DNA of 35,284 bases from Chitinophaga pinensis. Lineage in GTDB: Bacteria; Pseudomonadota; Gammaproteobacteria; Burkholderiales; SG8-41. The notes under the pieces were generated by a model. It worked only from the letters and a program-made list of their open reading frames with translations. It was not told the DNA's origin and searched no databases. This document shows, piece by piece, positions 23,012 to 31,429 of this stretch. How positions within the stretch are numbered: position 1 is the stretch's first letter; the number at the start of each line of letters is the position of its first letter. The stretch covers positions 1 through 35,284 of the forward strand of contig CALQCM020000047.1 in NCBI GenBank assembly GCA_943329075.2. The letters are read 5' to 3'. The position numbers and the translations under genes are program-made.

Positions 23012-24438
23012 CAGCGCCCCCTTTCCGTGGAATTGGCGCGGATCACCTGCCCGATACGCCACATCAGGCGTATCGTGAACTCGATTGATTTTCGATAGCC
23101 GTTGAGTTGAATGTACTCGTTGGCGGAGTGACGTCGATTGGCGTGCCCGGGCAGCGTCGCAATCCACGACATTCCAAGATCCGTGAACAGCTTCGCCGCT
23201 ATGGCAAGGGCGTCGCGAGGCCACACCTCGGGATCGATGCCGCAATCGCCGTAGGTGGCGAGCAGTTCATGTACCGCCCAATCGCCTGGTGGCGAACCGC
23301 CGCCGGCATAACCCTGACTTAACGGCTCAATCGTGATGTCGTGAAAGCCATGTTTGTCGAGATGGCGCCGCATCGAAGCAAGCATGTTCTCCACTGACAT
23401 GCCGTCAAGCGGACGCATATCGAGCGCCGCCACCGCCTCGTGCGGCACGATCACCTTATGTCCGCCCTCGGCAACGAAACCGGATTTGAGACCGGCAACA
23501 TTGAATTCGCTCTGAAAACAGCGCGCACGTATCGCCTCGCGCACGCTGTCCTGCTTGAAACGCGTCACACCTAGGTCGATCAGCGCACGCTCAGCGTTGA
23601 AGCGTTTGACCAGATTGTCGACCAGCGCTTCATCTTCAGGCGACGGCTTTTGGAAACCGTCGTAGAAACCCTCGATCGCGACGTCAAGATCGCCCTCGGT
23701 CTTCATGCTGGCGAGCGCCGCCGCGAGACGGTGCGCTGGGTTTGCGATCCAAGTCGAATGCGCGCCGTGTATTTCCGCGTTCTGAGGTCCGCCCCACTCC
23801 CCGCCGCGACAGCGCAACTTAAGCGTCATCAGTCCTTTGACGCGCAGGAACACAACGTTGGTGCCGTCGGATTTCTGCGTATACCACGGCCAGAAGCAGA
23901 CATCGGCGCCGCGCAATTCGTCGGCATGCGCCGCGACAAACGCAGGCAGGCTCTTGCTGCCGAGTTCCGACGCTTCGAACAGCATGATGATATTGCACGG
24001 CAGCGGCACCTTCGCCGCGCGATAAGCGGCCACCGCGTTCATCAGTGTCGCCACCGGTCCCTTGGTGTCTTCGGTGCCGCGCGCAACGATGCACTCGCCG
24101 AGATTCTCGTATTCCGCAATTCGACGCGCCTCGAACGGCGGCACCACCCAAGTTGGCTCGTCGGCCGGCGTCGTATCGTACATCGAGTGCATGACCATGG
24201 TGCGCGGCGCACCGACGTCAAAGCGCCCGTATACGATCGGGAAATCCACGCCGGGAACGCTTTTGCCGACGCCGCCGAGATCGTTGATCTCTTTTGCCAG
24301 CAATGCCGCCATCTCCTCGAGCCCGCGATTCTCCGCCGACACCGACGGCTGACGGATGTAACGCTGCATTCGCTCGACGTGGTTTTCAAAATCCCTGTCC
24401 GCCTGTTTCAATACGCTTTGCAGCATTTCATCCCCCAT
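23011..24438 (-). CDS. M20 family metallopeptidase-like protein with altered metal site
   Basis: The 475-residue product has the M20/ArgE/DapE architecture: a catalytic domain split by a dimerisation lid around EIHGAHSTWIANPAHRLAAAL. By eye, the bridging Asp is kept (ARGTEDTKGPV), as are the late His (RRHSANEY) and the lid His. The first ligand block reads MHSMYDTTPAD where NHYDVQP-like text is usual, which puts Met in place of the Zn His. The Glu-Glu block reads EASELGS, so the catalytic Glu may be Ser. The Asp block reads ADVCFWPW, with no Asp. It may be an unusual subfamily or an inactive relative. A second ATG at 24426 has a better ribosome binding site (GGGGGA). Confidence 0.82.
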   Translation of the reverse strand: MGDEMLQSVLKQADRDFENHVERMQRYIRQPSVSAENRGLEEMAALLAKEINDLGGVGKSVPGVDFPIVYGRFDVGAPRTMVMHSMYDTTPADEPTWVVPPFEARRIAEYENLGECIVARGTEDTKGPVATLMNAVAAYRAAKVPLPCNIIMLFEASELGSKSLPAFVAAHADELRGADVCFWPWYTQKSDGTNVVFLRVKGLMTLKLRCRGGEWGGPQNAEIHGAHSTWIANPAHRLAAALASMKTEGDLDVAIEGFYDGFQKPSPEDEALVDNLVKRFNAERALIDLGVTRFKQDSVREAIRARCFQSEFNVAGLKSGFVAEGGHKVIVPHEAVAALDMRPLDGMSVENMLASMRRHLDKHGFHDITIEPLSQGYAGGGSPPGDWAVHELLATYGDCGIDPEVWPRDALAIAAKLFTDLGMSWIATLPGHANRRHSANEYIQLNGYRKSIEFTIRLMWRIGQVIRANSTERGR

Positions 24439-24470
24439 TTTTTTTAATTATAATCAGATCAACTACGCCG

Positions 24471-24788
24471 TTAATCGATTTCGAGGTCGACTAAGGGCCC
24501 GTGCTGTTGAGCGCCGTAAACATCACGGTCGCCAGCAGAGCCGCTGCCCCGGCTGCCCCACCTGCGCGGTATCGTGATCTTGATTGCACGCACGCGCTCA
24601 AACGGTATGAGGGCAACGTCCTCTTCGGCAATCCCGTAGCGCCGAGCGATTTCCGCGGAAGTAAACCTGGGCGATTCCAGCGTCCTGCGGTATTCGCTTG
24701 CGTCCGCGAACATGATATCAATCGTCACCTGGAACGGCCCAGCGTTCTTGCTGCGGATCACGCTCGCTAGATCCCCGAGTCTCGCCAT
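24471..24788 (-). CDS. DUF4387 family protein
   Basis: This 105-residue protein is typical of DUF4387, the small partner found beside AtuA-family (DUF1446) genes. Recognisable text is LGDLASVIRSKNAGPFQVTIDIMF near the start and YRRTLESPRFTSAEIARRYGI, followed by IPFERVRAIKITIPR. The C-terminal 25 residues are low in hydrophobics. The ATG at 24788 starts 1 bp after the stop of the AtuA gene, so it replaces a longer in-frame start that would overlap that gene. It probably forms a complex with the AtuA-like protein. The function is undefined. The M20 gene follows 32 nt downstream. Confidence 0.88.
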   Translation of the reverse strand: MARLGDLASVIRSKNAGPFQVTIDIMFADASEYRRTLESPRFTSAEIARRYGIAEEDVALIPFERVRAIKITIPRRWGSRGSGSAGDRDVYGAQQHGPLVDLEID

Positions 24789-24789
24789 G

Positions 24790-26151
24790 TCAGATGGTCT
24801 CCAGTTCGACCGGGAACAAGGAGTTCTGATCTTTAACATTCATAAGATGGTAGACACTGAAGTCGTAAACGTCACCGCCGCAGAAATCCGACGGCGAAAA
24901 CGGGAAAGCCAGATTCCCCGCCGTCGCCTTGCGACCGGGAAATGGGCAATGCAGATAGGAAGAACGCGCCAGCGACAACACATAACTCGCAAGCTCTTCT
25001 GTCGGCGCGATCGCTTCAATCAGAATGCCAACCTCGGCGGGCGACACCATCGACGGCTCAAGTTCGCCTAACACGCCGTTTTTTCCGTAGTAGCGGAAAT
25101 GCAGTTCGTAGCCCGCACGGATCACCTCGGGGTTCAGGTTGCGCTGAACGGCATCGCCTACCGCGCGCTCAATGACGTCGAGATTGTCGATAACATGCCG
25201 GTCGCGCGCTCCGGCTATCGTAAAGGCTCTCGAGCCGATGCGGCGCGCTCCTTCAAGTTTGATCTTTAGGCGCGGTGTCGGCGCAAAACTCGACCCCGAT
25301 ACACGCACGCTCTGGCGGTCGGCCTGCGTGAAATCAGCGCCGCGGATATCAACGATCCCCTCCGGCTCGTACAACAGAAACGGATTACCCTGTTCGTACA
25401 TGGTGTGGGCGGCAACCGACTCGGGCGTGCAGATCCGGTTCGCCGCCAGCGGGCGCACCAGAAAATGATCCTTACGGATCGTGCCAAGCAAACAGTCGTT
25501 GGGCGCGAGCGGAATCGCGCATTGCGCGCCACACTCCATGATTTTCGACATATGCAAGGCTAGGCCCGAATCGAAGCCGCGCCAGATCGGCATTGCGGCG
25601 TAAATCGCGGTATCGCAGGAGCGACCCGCGATGACGACCTGTGCGCCTTTTTCAAATGCGGCAATGTAGGGTTCGGTGCCGATCTGCCCGACGATGTGGG
25701 TGCTCTCCGTTATCAATTCGCGCGTCAACGACGGCGCCCCCGGCATCGGTTCGATTTCGTCCATTTCCAACGCCCGCAGCACCGTTGCTTTGTCGACGTC
25801 CGAACGAATTACGCCGAGCCTGAAATGCAGCCCCTCCTCCCTGCAGATACGACGCACTACGTCGAGCGTCAGTTCCACATTCGGTTTTGCGCCTGCAAAG
25901 CCTGCCGAGCCGATAACAAAAGGAATTTGATTTCGCACCGCGCCGACCAGTGCAGGCTTGAGATCGCGGTAAATTTGGTCTGTGCGAACCAATGACTTGC
26001 CGCTGCCAAGATAATAGGGCCCCGGATCGGTAGAGCCGGCGTCGCAGCCCATCAAATGCGGCTTCGAGTCGATACCTGCCTTCAGGCTCTCCAGTTCGTA
26101 GCCGTAGCCGAGCATTCCATTCACCGAAACAATACGAATTTCGTCTGTCAT
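24790..26151 (-). CDS. AtuA family (DUF1446) acyclic terpene utilisation-like protein
   Basis: The 453-residue protein matches the AtuA/DUF1446 family. It has IVSVNGMLGYGYELESL at the start, HLMGCDAGSTDPGPYYLGSG, IPFVIGSAGFAGAKPNVE, AQVVIAGRSCDTAIYAAMPIW, MECGAQCAIP, and a C-terminal half with VDIRGADFTQADRQSVRVSGS. AtuA is linked genetically to acyclic terpene catabolism in Pseudomonas, but most family members, including short operons with DUF4387 like this one, have no proven substrate. The ATG at 26151 was preferred to an in-frame TTG at 26169. It heads the minus-strand operon continuing through DUF4387, M20 and Bug genes. Confidence 0.88.
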   Translation of the reverse strand: MTDEIRIVSVNGMLGYGYELESLKAGIDSKPHLMGCDAGSTDPGPYYLGSGKSLVRTDQIYRDLKPALVGAVRNQIPFVIGSAGFAGAKPNVELTLDVVRRICREEGLHFRLGVIRSDVDKATVLRALEMDEIEPMPGAPSLTRELITESTHIVGQIGTEPYIAAFEKGAQVVIAGRSCDTAIYAAMPIWRGFDSGLALHMSKIMECGAQCAIPLAPNDCLLGTIRKDHFLVRPLAANRICTPESVAAHTMYEQGNPFLLYEPEGIVDIRGADFTQADRQSVRVSGSSFAPTPRLKIKLEGARRIGSRAFTIAGARDRHVIDNLDVIERAVGDAVQRNLNPEVIRAGYELHFRYYGKNGVLGELEPSMVSPAEVGILIEAIAPTEELASYVLSLARSSYLHCPFPGRKATAGNLAFPFSPSDFCGGDVYDFSVYHLMNVKDQNSLFPVELETI

Positions 26152-26939
26152 TTGTCTAGTGCCGCTCAAGCTATATACTCAAGTTGAACAATTCTATTCT
26201 TAGGAAGAATTTCTTGCACGAGATCGGCGGCACGAGCATGAGGGGTCCGATTTTTTCTATGGCAAAACGCTAAGGTTGAATGTCGGATTCAGCTAAAGAA
26301 AATGTAACGACAATCGACTGCTTTTGGCCGGTTGTTACCTCTGAGCCTCGCCGCCTGCTGAAATTCAGACCGAAGTCCGCTTTTCAAAAACGTGAATCGT
26401 CACTCAGGTTATACTTCCGCAGCGGGTTCGTATATATTATTTGCACCATTTGTGCGCATTAATGCCACTTTTGTTACTTTTAAGGCTTGGCAGATTCCAA
26501 GCCGAGGGCTTTGGGTTCTTTGACGGCGCTGTCGTTTGCTCCGCTTACGCCCGTCTGCGGGTCAACTGCGCCCCAGCTGCGCCAGGTCCCGTTTCGAGCG
26601 TGTCGTGAATTTTGTGTAAAGATCGGCGATCCATCAAACAGTTGCCGAATTCAAACGTAACCGTGAACTTCCGCTTGTGGCCGGGAGCGGCGGTTGCCAT
26701 ATTCGCCCGTAAGCGGACATTGGGGAAAAGCGCGGTTTGTCAGCAGCCGCTTTCAGGCTCGGCCGGGGATTCACCCTATCAGCCAACCCCGGACGTTGAC
26801 TGTTACATTTCAATTCGGCGACTATAAGACGTGTCGCCGAGATGCCGGCAGGAGTTTTCTGGCGCCACCTCAGTGGCGGGACAGATTGATCCTGCCAATG
26901 TGGCAGTTTCCCGCCGGTTGACCGTTTACACAAACGTTC
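26152..26939. other. Long intergenic region between AtuA operon and MmgE/PrpD gene
   Basis: These 788 bp have no supportable gene. Near the AtuA start there is a perfect inverted repeat ATTCTT/AAGAAT with a 3-bp centre (26196-26210), a candidate operator. Two stretches resemble each other: GTAAC followed about 14 nt later by CTTNTGGCCGG, near 26305-26331 and 26657-26685. They may be decayed copies of a dispersed repeat. The rest looks like degenerated sequence at the point where composition becomes AT-rich. Confidence 0.5.
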
Positions 26940-28316
26940 TTACACGCCCAAACTGGTTTCGTGGACCAGTGAAGAGATGCTCTTTAATGCTTCCAGGTCA
27001 TTGATAACCTGATCAACCTTCCTTATCCGCTCCGTCGTCAAGACTTCTCCGGCTAAGGCATAAAACTTTGACAGGTATTCACCACGAGGAATACCCCTTT
27101 CTGGTTGCCACTTCGGTTGATCAATCTGTTTCTCAAATACCAATCCACCACGTAGAACAATTGTTACCTTTGCAGGTGATTTTCCTGGGTAGACGCTCGT
27201 CAAAAGTTCGTCAGAACTCACCACTACTTTTTTTGCAAGCGCCTGAATCGCAGGACACGAAATTTTTTCCCGCCGATACTGCTTGGGTTCGAGCATTCTG
27301 TCTGATGCGACTACAGCCAAGAGATAAGGAAGACTGAATTGACAGTCAATAAAGTTACTATCTGGCCCTGGATATTTACCACCAGTCAAGTTTGCGGCGC
27401 GTGCAAATGTCTTAACGTCTATTTTTTCAATTGTCTCCGGTGAAATATTGTTCGCCAAAACAAGATCTAATGTCGCTTCAATTGCGCTGTGAGTGAGGCG
27501 ACATGCCGGATACGGCTTGAAATATACATCTAAAATAGTATATCTATGCCCCAGACCTTCCGTCAGCTTATCTAGCACGGGTTCGTCGCACACAACATTG
27601 CAAATACCAAGATAACGCGGAGGCCTTCCGTGCAAGATTTCGTGGGAGCCTGTAAATCCCTTTTGAGCCAGCAATGCTGCTTCTACCCCCGCTTTTGCTG
27701 CTTGTCCACCAAGGGCGGGCTTAATAGTTGAAGAAGACATATTTTCCCTGGTAGAGATAGGCAATATGAATCCCGCGATCCCCAAGCAATTTAGAAGTTG
27801 CTCACTATTTAAACCTAAAATTTTCCCAACAGAAAGAGATGCTGCAAGTGCGCCAGCCACTCCTGTTTTTACGAATCCTATGCTTTTTGCTGGCGGCAAT
27901 GAGGCTGCAATGCGATTTGTGACTTCGTAACCCGCAACCAATGCAGTCAGGAATACCCTACCGCTGACATTTAATTTTTCTGCTACAGCTATTGTCGCGG
28001 GTAAAATTACTGAAGCCGGATGGTTGTTTCCATAACTCGTACCATCCTGCGCCTCCAATACCTCTGCAAAATAGCCATTCGCAAACGCTGCGTTGCGACA
28101 CGAAGTCTTGTACCCCCATCCGAGGACTGTACTCTCGTTTCTGTCCCCCATATCTCTCACCCACTCAGCCACCATCTTCGATTCGTCGACTGGATAAGCT
28201 CCTAAAACGCAACCAAGGTAATCACGCACGCAATCCTTGCTCTTTCCGATAACCTCGTCGGGTAGATCTTCATAGGATAACGCAGCGACAAATTCGGCAA
28301 TTTTCTTCGAATACAT
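26940..28316 (-). CDS. MmgE/PrpD family protein
   Basis: The 458-residue protein matches the MmgE/PrpD family (2-methylcitrate dehydratase/cis-aconitate decarboxylase type). It has IAEFVAALSYEDLPDEVIGKSKDCVRDYLGC at the start, EAQDGTSYGNNHPASVILPATIAVAE with the family Asp/His pair, ALVAGYEVTNRIA, and KPALGGQAAKAGVEAALLAQKGFTG. FKPYPACRLTHSAIEA lies in the second half. The ATG at 28316 has AGGG about 9 nt upstream and matches the usual N-terminus better than the ATG at 28343. The substrate is likely a di- or tricarboxylic acid, but this family is broad. It is clearly AT-richer than genes left of 22000. Confidence 0.9.
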   Translation of the reverse strand: MYSKKIAEFVAALSYEDLPDEVIGKSKDCVRDYLGCVLGAYPVDESKMVAEWVRDMGDRNESTVLGWGYKTSCRNAAFANGYFAEVLEAQDGTSYGNNHPASVILPATIAVAEKLNVSGRVFLTALVAGYEVTNRIAASLPPAKSIGFVKTGVAGALAASLSVGKILGLNSEQLLNCLGIAGFILPISTRENMSSSTIKPALGGQAAKAGVEAALLAQKGFTGSHEILHGRPPRYLGICNVVCDEPVLDKLTEGLGHRYTILDVYFKPYPACRLTHSAIEATLDLVLANNISPETIEKIDVKTFARAANLTGGKYPGPDSNFIDCQFSLPYLLAVVASDRMLEPKQYRREKISCPAIQALAKKVVVSSDELLTSVYPGKSPAKVTIVLRGGLVFEKQIDQPKWQPERGIPRGEYLSKFYALAGEVLTTERIRKVDQVINDLEALKSISSLVHETSLGV

Positions 28317-28623
28317 ATTTGTAATCCCTGAAGAACAGAACATTAATGTCGGATTGTTTGATTCTGGAATAAAACCAAGTCAGACCGCAATCGCGGATTG
28401 ACAACATTTTGATGATCGCGATTTGGTTTTACGAACGGCGCCATTTCTCAAAAAGCCCGGACACGTTATTGGTGATAACAATCTTTTTTGCACCTTACTT
28501 CAAGGCAATTTGAAACATCCCGCATAAGTTGAATTGATCAATTTCCATTGCGTTTGACACGCACCGGATCGACACTGCCAGCATCACCGTAATTCCATTA
28601 CGTGATAGATGCCTATGCGCTGG
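28317..28623. promoter_or_regulatory. Intergenic region with bulged inverted repeat and 12-bp palindrome
   Basis: This 307-bp gap separates the Bug gene from the MmgE/PrpD gene. The 9-bp arms TAAAACCAA (28370-28378) and TTGGTTTTA (28423-28431) enclose a second arm pair ATCGCG/CGCGAT (28390-28395, 28417-28422), giving a stem with an 11-nt bulge. A perfect palindrome AATTGATCAATT lies at 28532-28543. These are candidate operator or attenuator sites for MmgE/PrpD. No gene is seen. Confidence 0.5.
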
Positions 28624-29598
28624 CTATTGATCGACCTTGATAGCGGATTCCCTAACTACCCGTTTCCACTTCGAAACCTCGTTCTCAAGGTAAACAGAGA
28701 ATTGTTCGGACGTCGTGCCTATCGGTTCGATCCCTTGCTCAATGAGGCGCAACCGAACCTCCGCAAGCCCCAAGACAAGACCAATTTCGTAATTTAGCTT
28801 ACTAATAATATTGCGGGGGGTTCCCACAGGAGCCATCAACCCCGTCCACGTACTCACTTCATAGCCGGCGAAACCGGATTCCGCAACGGTAGGAAGTTTA
28901 GGCATAAGCGTAGAACGTTTAGCACTCGCCATTGCGATCGCCTTCAACCTCCCAGAGGCTACAAACGGAAGAAGCATGCCAAACTGACTGAATGCAACAT
29001 CAATTTGCCCAGCAATAAGATCGGTTATAAGTTGTTGACCGCCCTTATACGGAACGTGTACGACATTTATGCCAGTAAACGCTCTGAACAACTCCATGGC
29101 GAGATGAGAAGATGAACCTGTGCCAGATGAACCATAGTTCAGTTTTCCATGCGATGTTTTTGCAAGATTTATTAATTGCTTTATATCCGATACCGGAAGT
29201 GAAGGATGCACAACCAGCATAATTGGAACCAACGCAACTAGAGAAATCGGCGCGAAGTCTTTGAGAGGATCATATGGTAAGTCTGAGTACAATGCCGGAC
29301 TGACAGCGTGCCCGACAGCCGCCAATAGAATTGTGTAGCCATCAGGCGCCGATTTCGCAACTAGTCCTGCCGCAATGTTACCTCCCGCTCCTGCGCGATT
29401 TTCTACGATGACAGGCTGCCCCATTCGATCCGACAGCTTTTGTGCAAGAATCCGCCCAAGGATATCCGAAGCGCCGCCCGGTACGTATGGCGCAATGAAG
29501 CGGATAGGCTTGGTGGGATAACTTTGGGCGAATGCTCTGGCCCCTCCTATTCCTCCAGCAATCGCTAGCACCAAAAGCAAACAGGTAGAAATTTTCAC
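28624..29598 (-). CDS. Bug/TctC family periplasmic solute-binding protein
   Basis: The 324-residue protein shows the Bug signature: signal peptide (CLLLVLAIAGGIGGARAFA, then QSYP), YPTKPIRFIAPYVPGGASD, VENRAGAGGNIAAG, APDGYTI, and LNYGSSGTGSSSHLAMELF. A GTG start at 29598 is proposed because GGAGG lies about 5 nt before it. An in-frame ATG at 29664 would add 22 residues ahead of the signal peptide. It follows the FAD-dependent oxidoreductase gene in the same orientation (about 140 bp), forming the first of two oxidoreductase-Bug modules in this region. Confidence 0.9.
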   Translation of the reverse strand: MKISTCLLLVLAIAGGIGGARAFAQSYPTKPIRFIAPYVPGGASDILGRILAQKLSDRMGQPVIVENRAGAGGNIAAGLVAKSAPDGYTILLAAVGHAVSPALYSDLPYDPLKDFAPISLVALVPIMLVVHPSLPVSDIKQLINLAKTSHGKLNYGSSGTGSSSHLAMELFRAFTGINVVHVPYKGGQQLITDLIAGQIDVAFSQFGMLLPFVASGRLKAIAMASAKRSTLMPKLPTVAESGFAGYEVSTWTGLMAPVGTPRNIISKLNYEIGLVLGLAEVRLRLIEQGIEPIGTTSEQFSVYLENEVSKWKRVVRESAIKVDQ

Positions 29599-29739
29599 GC
29601 ATCCCTCCAAACTGTAAACCTCGAACGACTCTAGCGATCGCGAACGCATTGAAAATACCGCCATTCAGGCGTCAGCCATCTACAGCCACCTCAATTTCAC
29701 ATTGGGAAGATCTCAACGATCAATGCGATTGAGATAAAT

Positions 29740-31185
29740 CTAGCTAGGAATGGTTTTACCCACCGCACCAATGTCTATGTCATTCTCCACTAACTTACTT
29801 TGGAGTTCGCTCACGACGAGTTTCCTGAGTGAAATATTTTTCGCTGCCACCATTGAGGCGGCAATCCCTGCCACCTGACCGTTTACCATGCAAGCATACT
29901 GCCCCCGCGCCCACATATCCGCTTCATGAGTCATTGATATCGTGCGGCCAGCGATTATGAGTCCCTCCACGTTGTTGGGAACGAATACTCCCCATGGAAT
30001 TTCAAACCAATTTAAATTGGTTCTAGCTTCCCTGTAAGCGAAATTGTCTGAGGCGCCCTCCCGTCCATCCGGGCTGTGCCTGACCTGCCCCTCACCGTGA
30101 TGGCGCCAAACTCTAGCAACGCTGTCTGTGTAGGTCCGGCCAGCAAGAATATCCTCCTCGTTCAAAACGTGGGCTCCTCTCGTGCGCCGAGTTTCCCGAA
30201 CCCCAATGTTAGAAGAAGAGTCGATAACGAAGGCGTTTTCTAATCCAGGAATATATTTCTTGATTACCGCAAAAACTTTCCTGTTTTGCATCCGCGCCTC
30301 AATGTCGGCACGAGTGATATCCCATGCATTTGTACCGTCAACCCCATAGACGCGTGAGTTGTTCACACTGATGATGCCATGAGCTACATCGACACCTTCA
30401 AAGCGAATGTAATGGACATCATCAGGCAGTTCACCCGTTGCACGGGCTTTTTCCGCAATGTGATAGAAGCCAAACATGCGTACAACGCCTTTTTCCAGAT
30501 CAAGAATATGATAGTTCGGATCAGGATTAAAACTCCCTTCTGGGCAACTGCGGCAGTATTCGACCGTCTTGCGCACGTCAACGCCACCAATCCGAAATAG
30601 CACCGTCATTGGACGCATTTTCTGATCTTTTTCGCGCCCCAATATGTACTCGGCTCCAGCCGAAGCCGCAATATCCGCATCGCCAGTGGCATCCACCACA
30701 GTGCGAGCAAGAACAACTTGTCGCCCTGATTTATTTTGTATAACCACGCCACGGACCTGGGTGCCATCCGTAATGGGCTCAACCACCCATGTGTAGTTTA
30801 GAAATTCGACTCCTGCATTCTGAAGGAGATCGATCGAGAGTTCCTTAAATCCCTCTGGATCAAATGGCATTGTCGGCCCAGTTATCACCGCACTTCCTCG
30901 GTCGGCTAGCTTTAACGCCATCTCCCGCGCGACACCAGTCATATGGCTGACCGGCACATTCCATGTATTCATCATCGCTGCAGTGGCAGCTCCGCCAAGA
31001 AATGCGTTGCGCTCAATTAGCATCGTTCGGGCCCCAGTGCGCGCCGCCCCCAGCGCTGCACCAATTCCTGCAGGGCCACCGCCGCAAACTAAAACATCAA
31101 CGCTCCGAACGACTGGTGTCTTTCGCACAGGCTCAAGTATGAAGCCGCTGTCAGGTTGAATCCCAGATACCTCTACCATGTCCAT
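29740..31185 (-). CDS. FAD-dependent oxidoreductase (FAD_oxidored type)
   Basis: This 481-residue flavoprotein has the dinucleotide-binding GGGPAGIGAALGAARTGARTMLIER near residues 35-59, GGAATAAMMNTW, and VVDATGDADIAASAGAEYILG, the second FAD-contact block. GVRETRRTRGAHVLNEEDILAG and a C-terminal GLIIAGRTISMTHEAD follow, typical of the PF12831-like family. It probably oxidises or reduces a small organic acid in the cytoplasm. The substrate is unknown. GAGG precedes the ATG at 31185 very closely; the ATG at 31179 has better spacing (8 nt). It is divergent from the LysR gene, the classic arrangement for a regulated catabolic operon, and is paralogous to the gene at 33584. Confidence 0.9.
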   Translation of the reverse strand: MDMVEVSGIQPDSGFILEPVRKTPVVRSVDVLVCGGGPAGIGAALGAARTGARTMLIERNAFLGGAATAAMMNTWNVPVSHMTGVAREMALKLADRGSAVITGPTMPFDPEGFKELSIDLLQNAGVEFLNYTWVVEPITDGTQVRGVVIQNKSGRQVVLARTVVDATGDADIAASAGAEYILGREKDQKMRPMTVLFRIGGVDVRKTVEYCRSCPEGSFNPDPNYHILDLEKGVVRMFGFYHIAEKARATGELPDDVHYIRFEGVDVAHGIISVNNSRVYGVDGTNAWDITRADIEARMQNRKVFAVIKKYIPGLENAFVIDSSSNIGVRETRRTRGAHVLNEEDILAGRTYTDSVARVWRHHGEGQVRHSPDGREGASDNFAYREARTNLNWFEIPWGVFVPNNVEGLIIAGRTISMTHEADMWARGQYACMVNGQVAGIAASMVAAKNISLRKLVVSELQSKLVENDIDIGAVGKTIPS

Positions 31186-31429
31186 GACCTCATATTTTTG
31201 TTGGCGTTTTCTCCAGCTCGCATTCGCGCCAACGCTGTTTAATAAAAGATGATTGCGATTAATATTTAGACGTTCGGACCAACCGTTTATTTTTTTGATG
31301 AAAATCTACATGGGTGCTCAATCAACCTAGCGTTTCATTGGCAGATCTTTTACGTCTCGGAAAGTATAAGACTCCCAAACAACCAAAATAAGTAGATAAT
31401 TGCATTTTTAAAAGATAATATTTTCTTTT
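31186..31429. promoter_or_regulatory. Divergent control region between oxidoreductase and lysR-type gene
   Basis: GTTGGCG (31200-31206) and CGCCAAC (31227-31233) form a 7-bp inverted repeat 15-48 bp before the oxidoreductase start. Directly before the LysR ATG, positions 31410-31429 form a 20-bp near-palindrome (AAAAGATAAT against ATTTTCTTTT, one mismatched pair). There is no Shine-Dalgarno at the LysR gene. Both repeats are candidate regulator sites. Confidence 0.5.

Noticed and set aside
26612..26827. Short plus-strand frame in the 788-bp gap
   Set aside because: No start signal and no resemblance to a known protein. It looks like decayed intergenic sequence.
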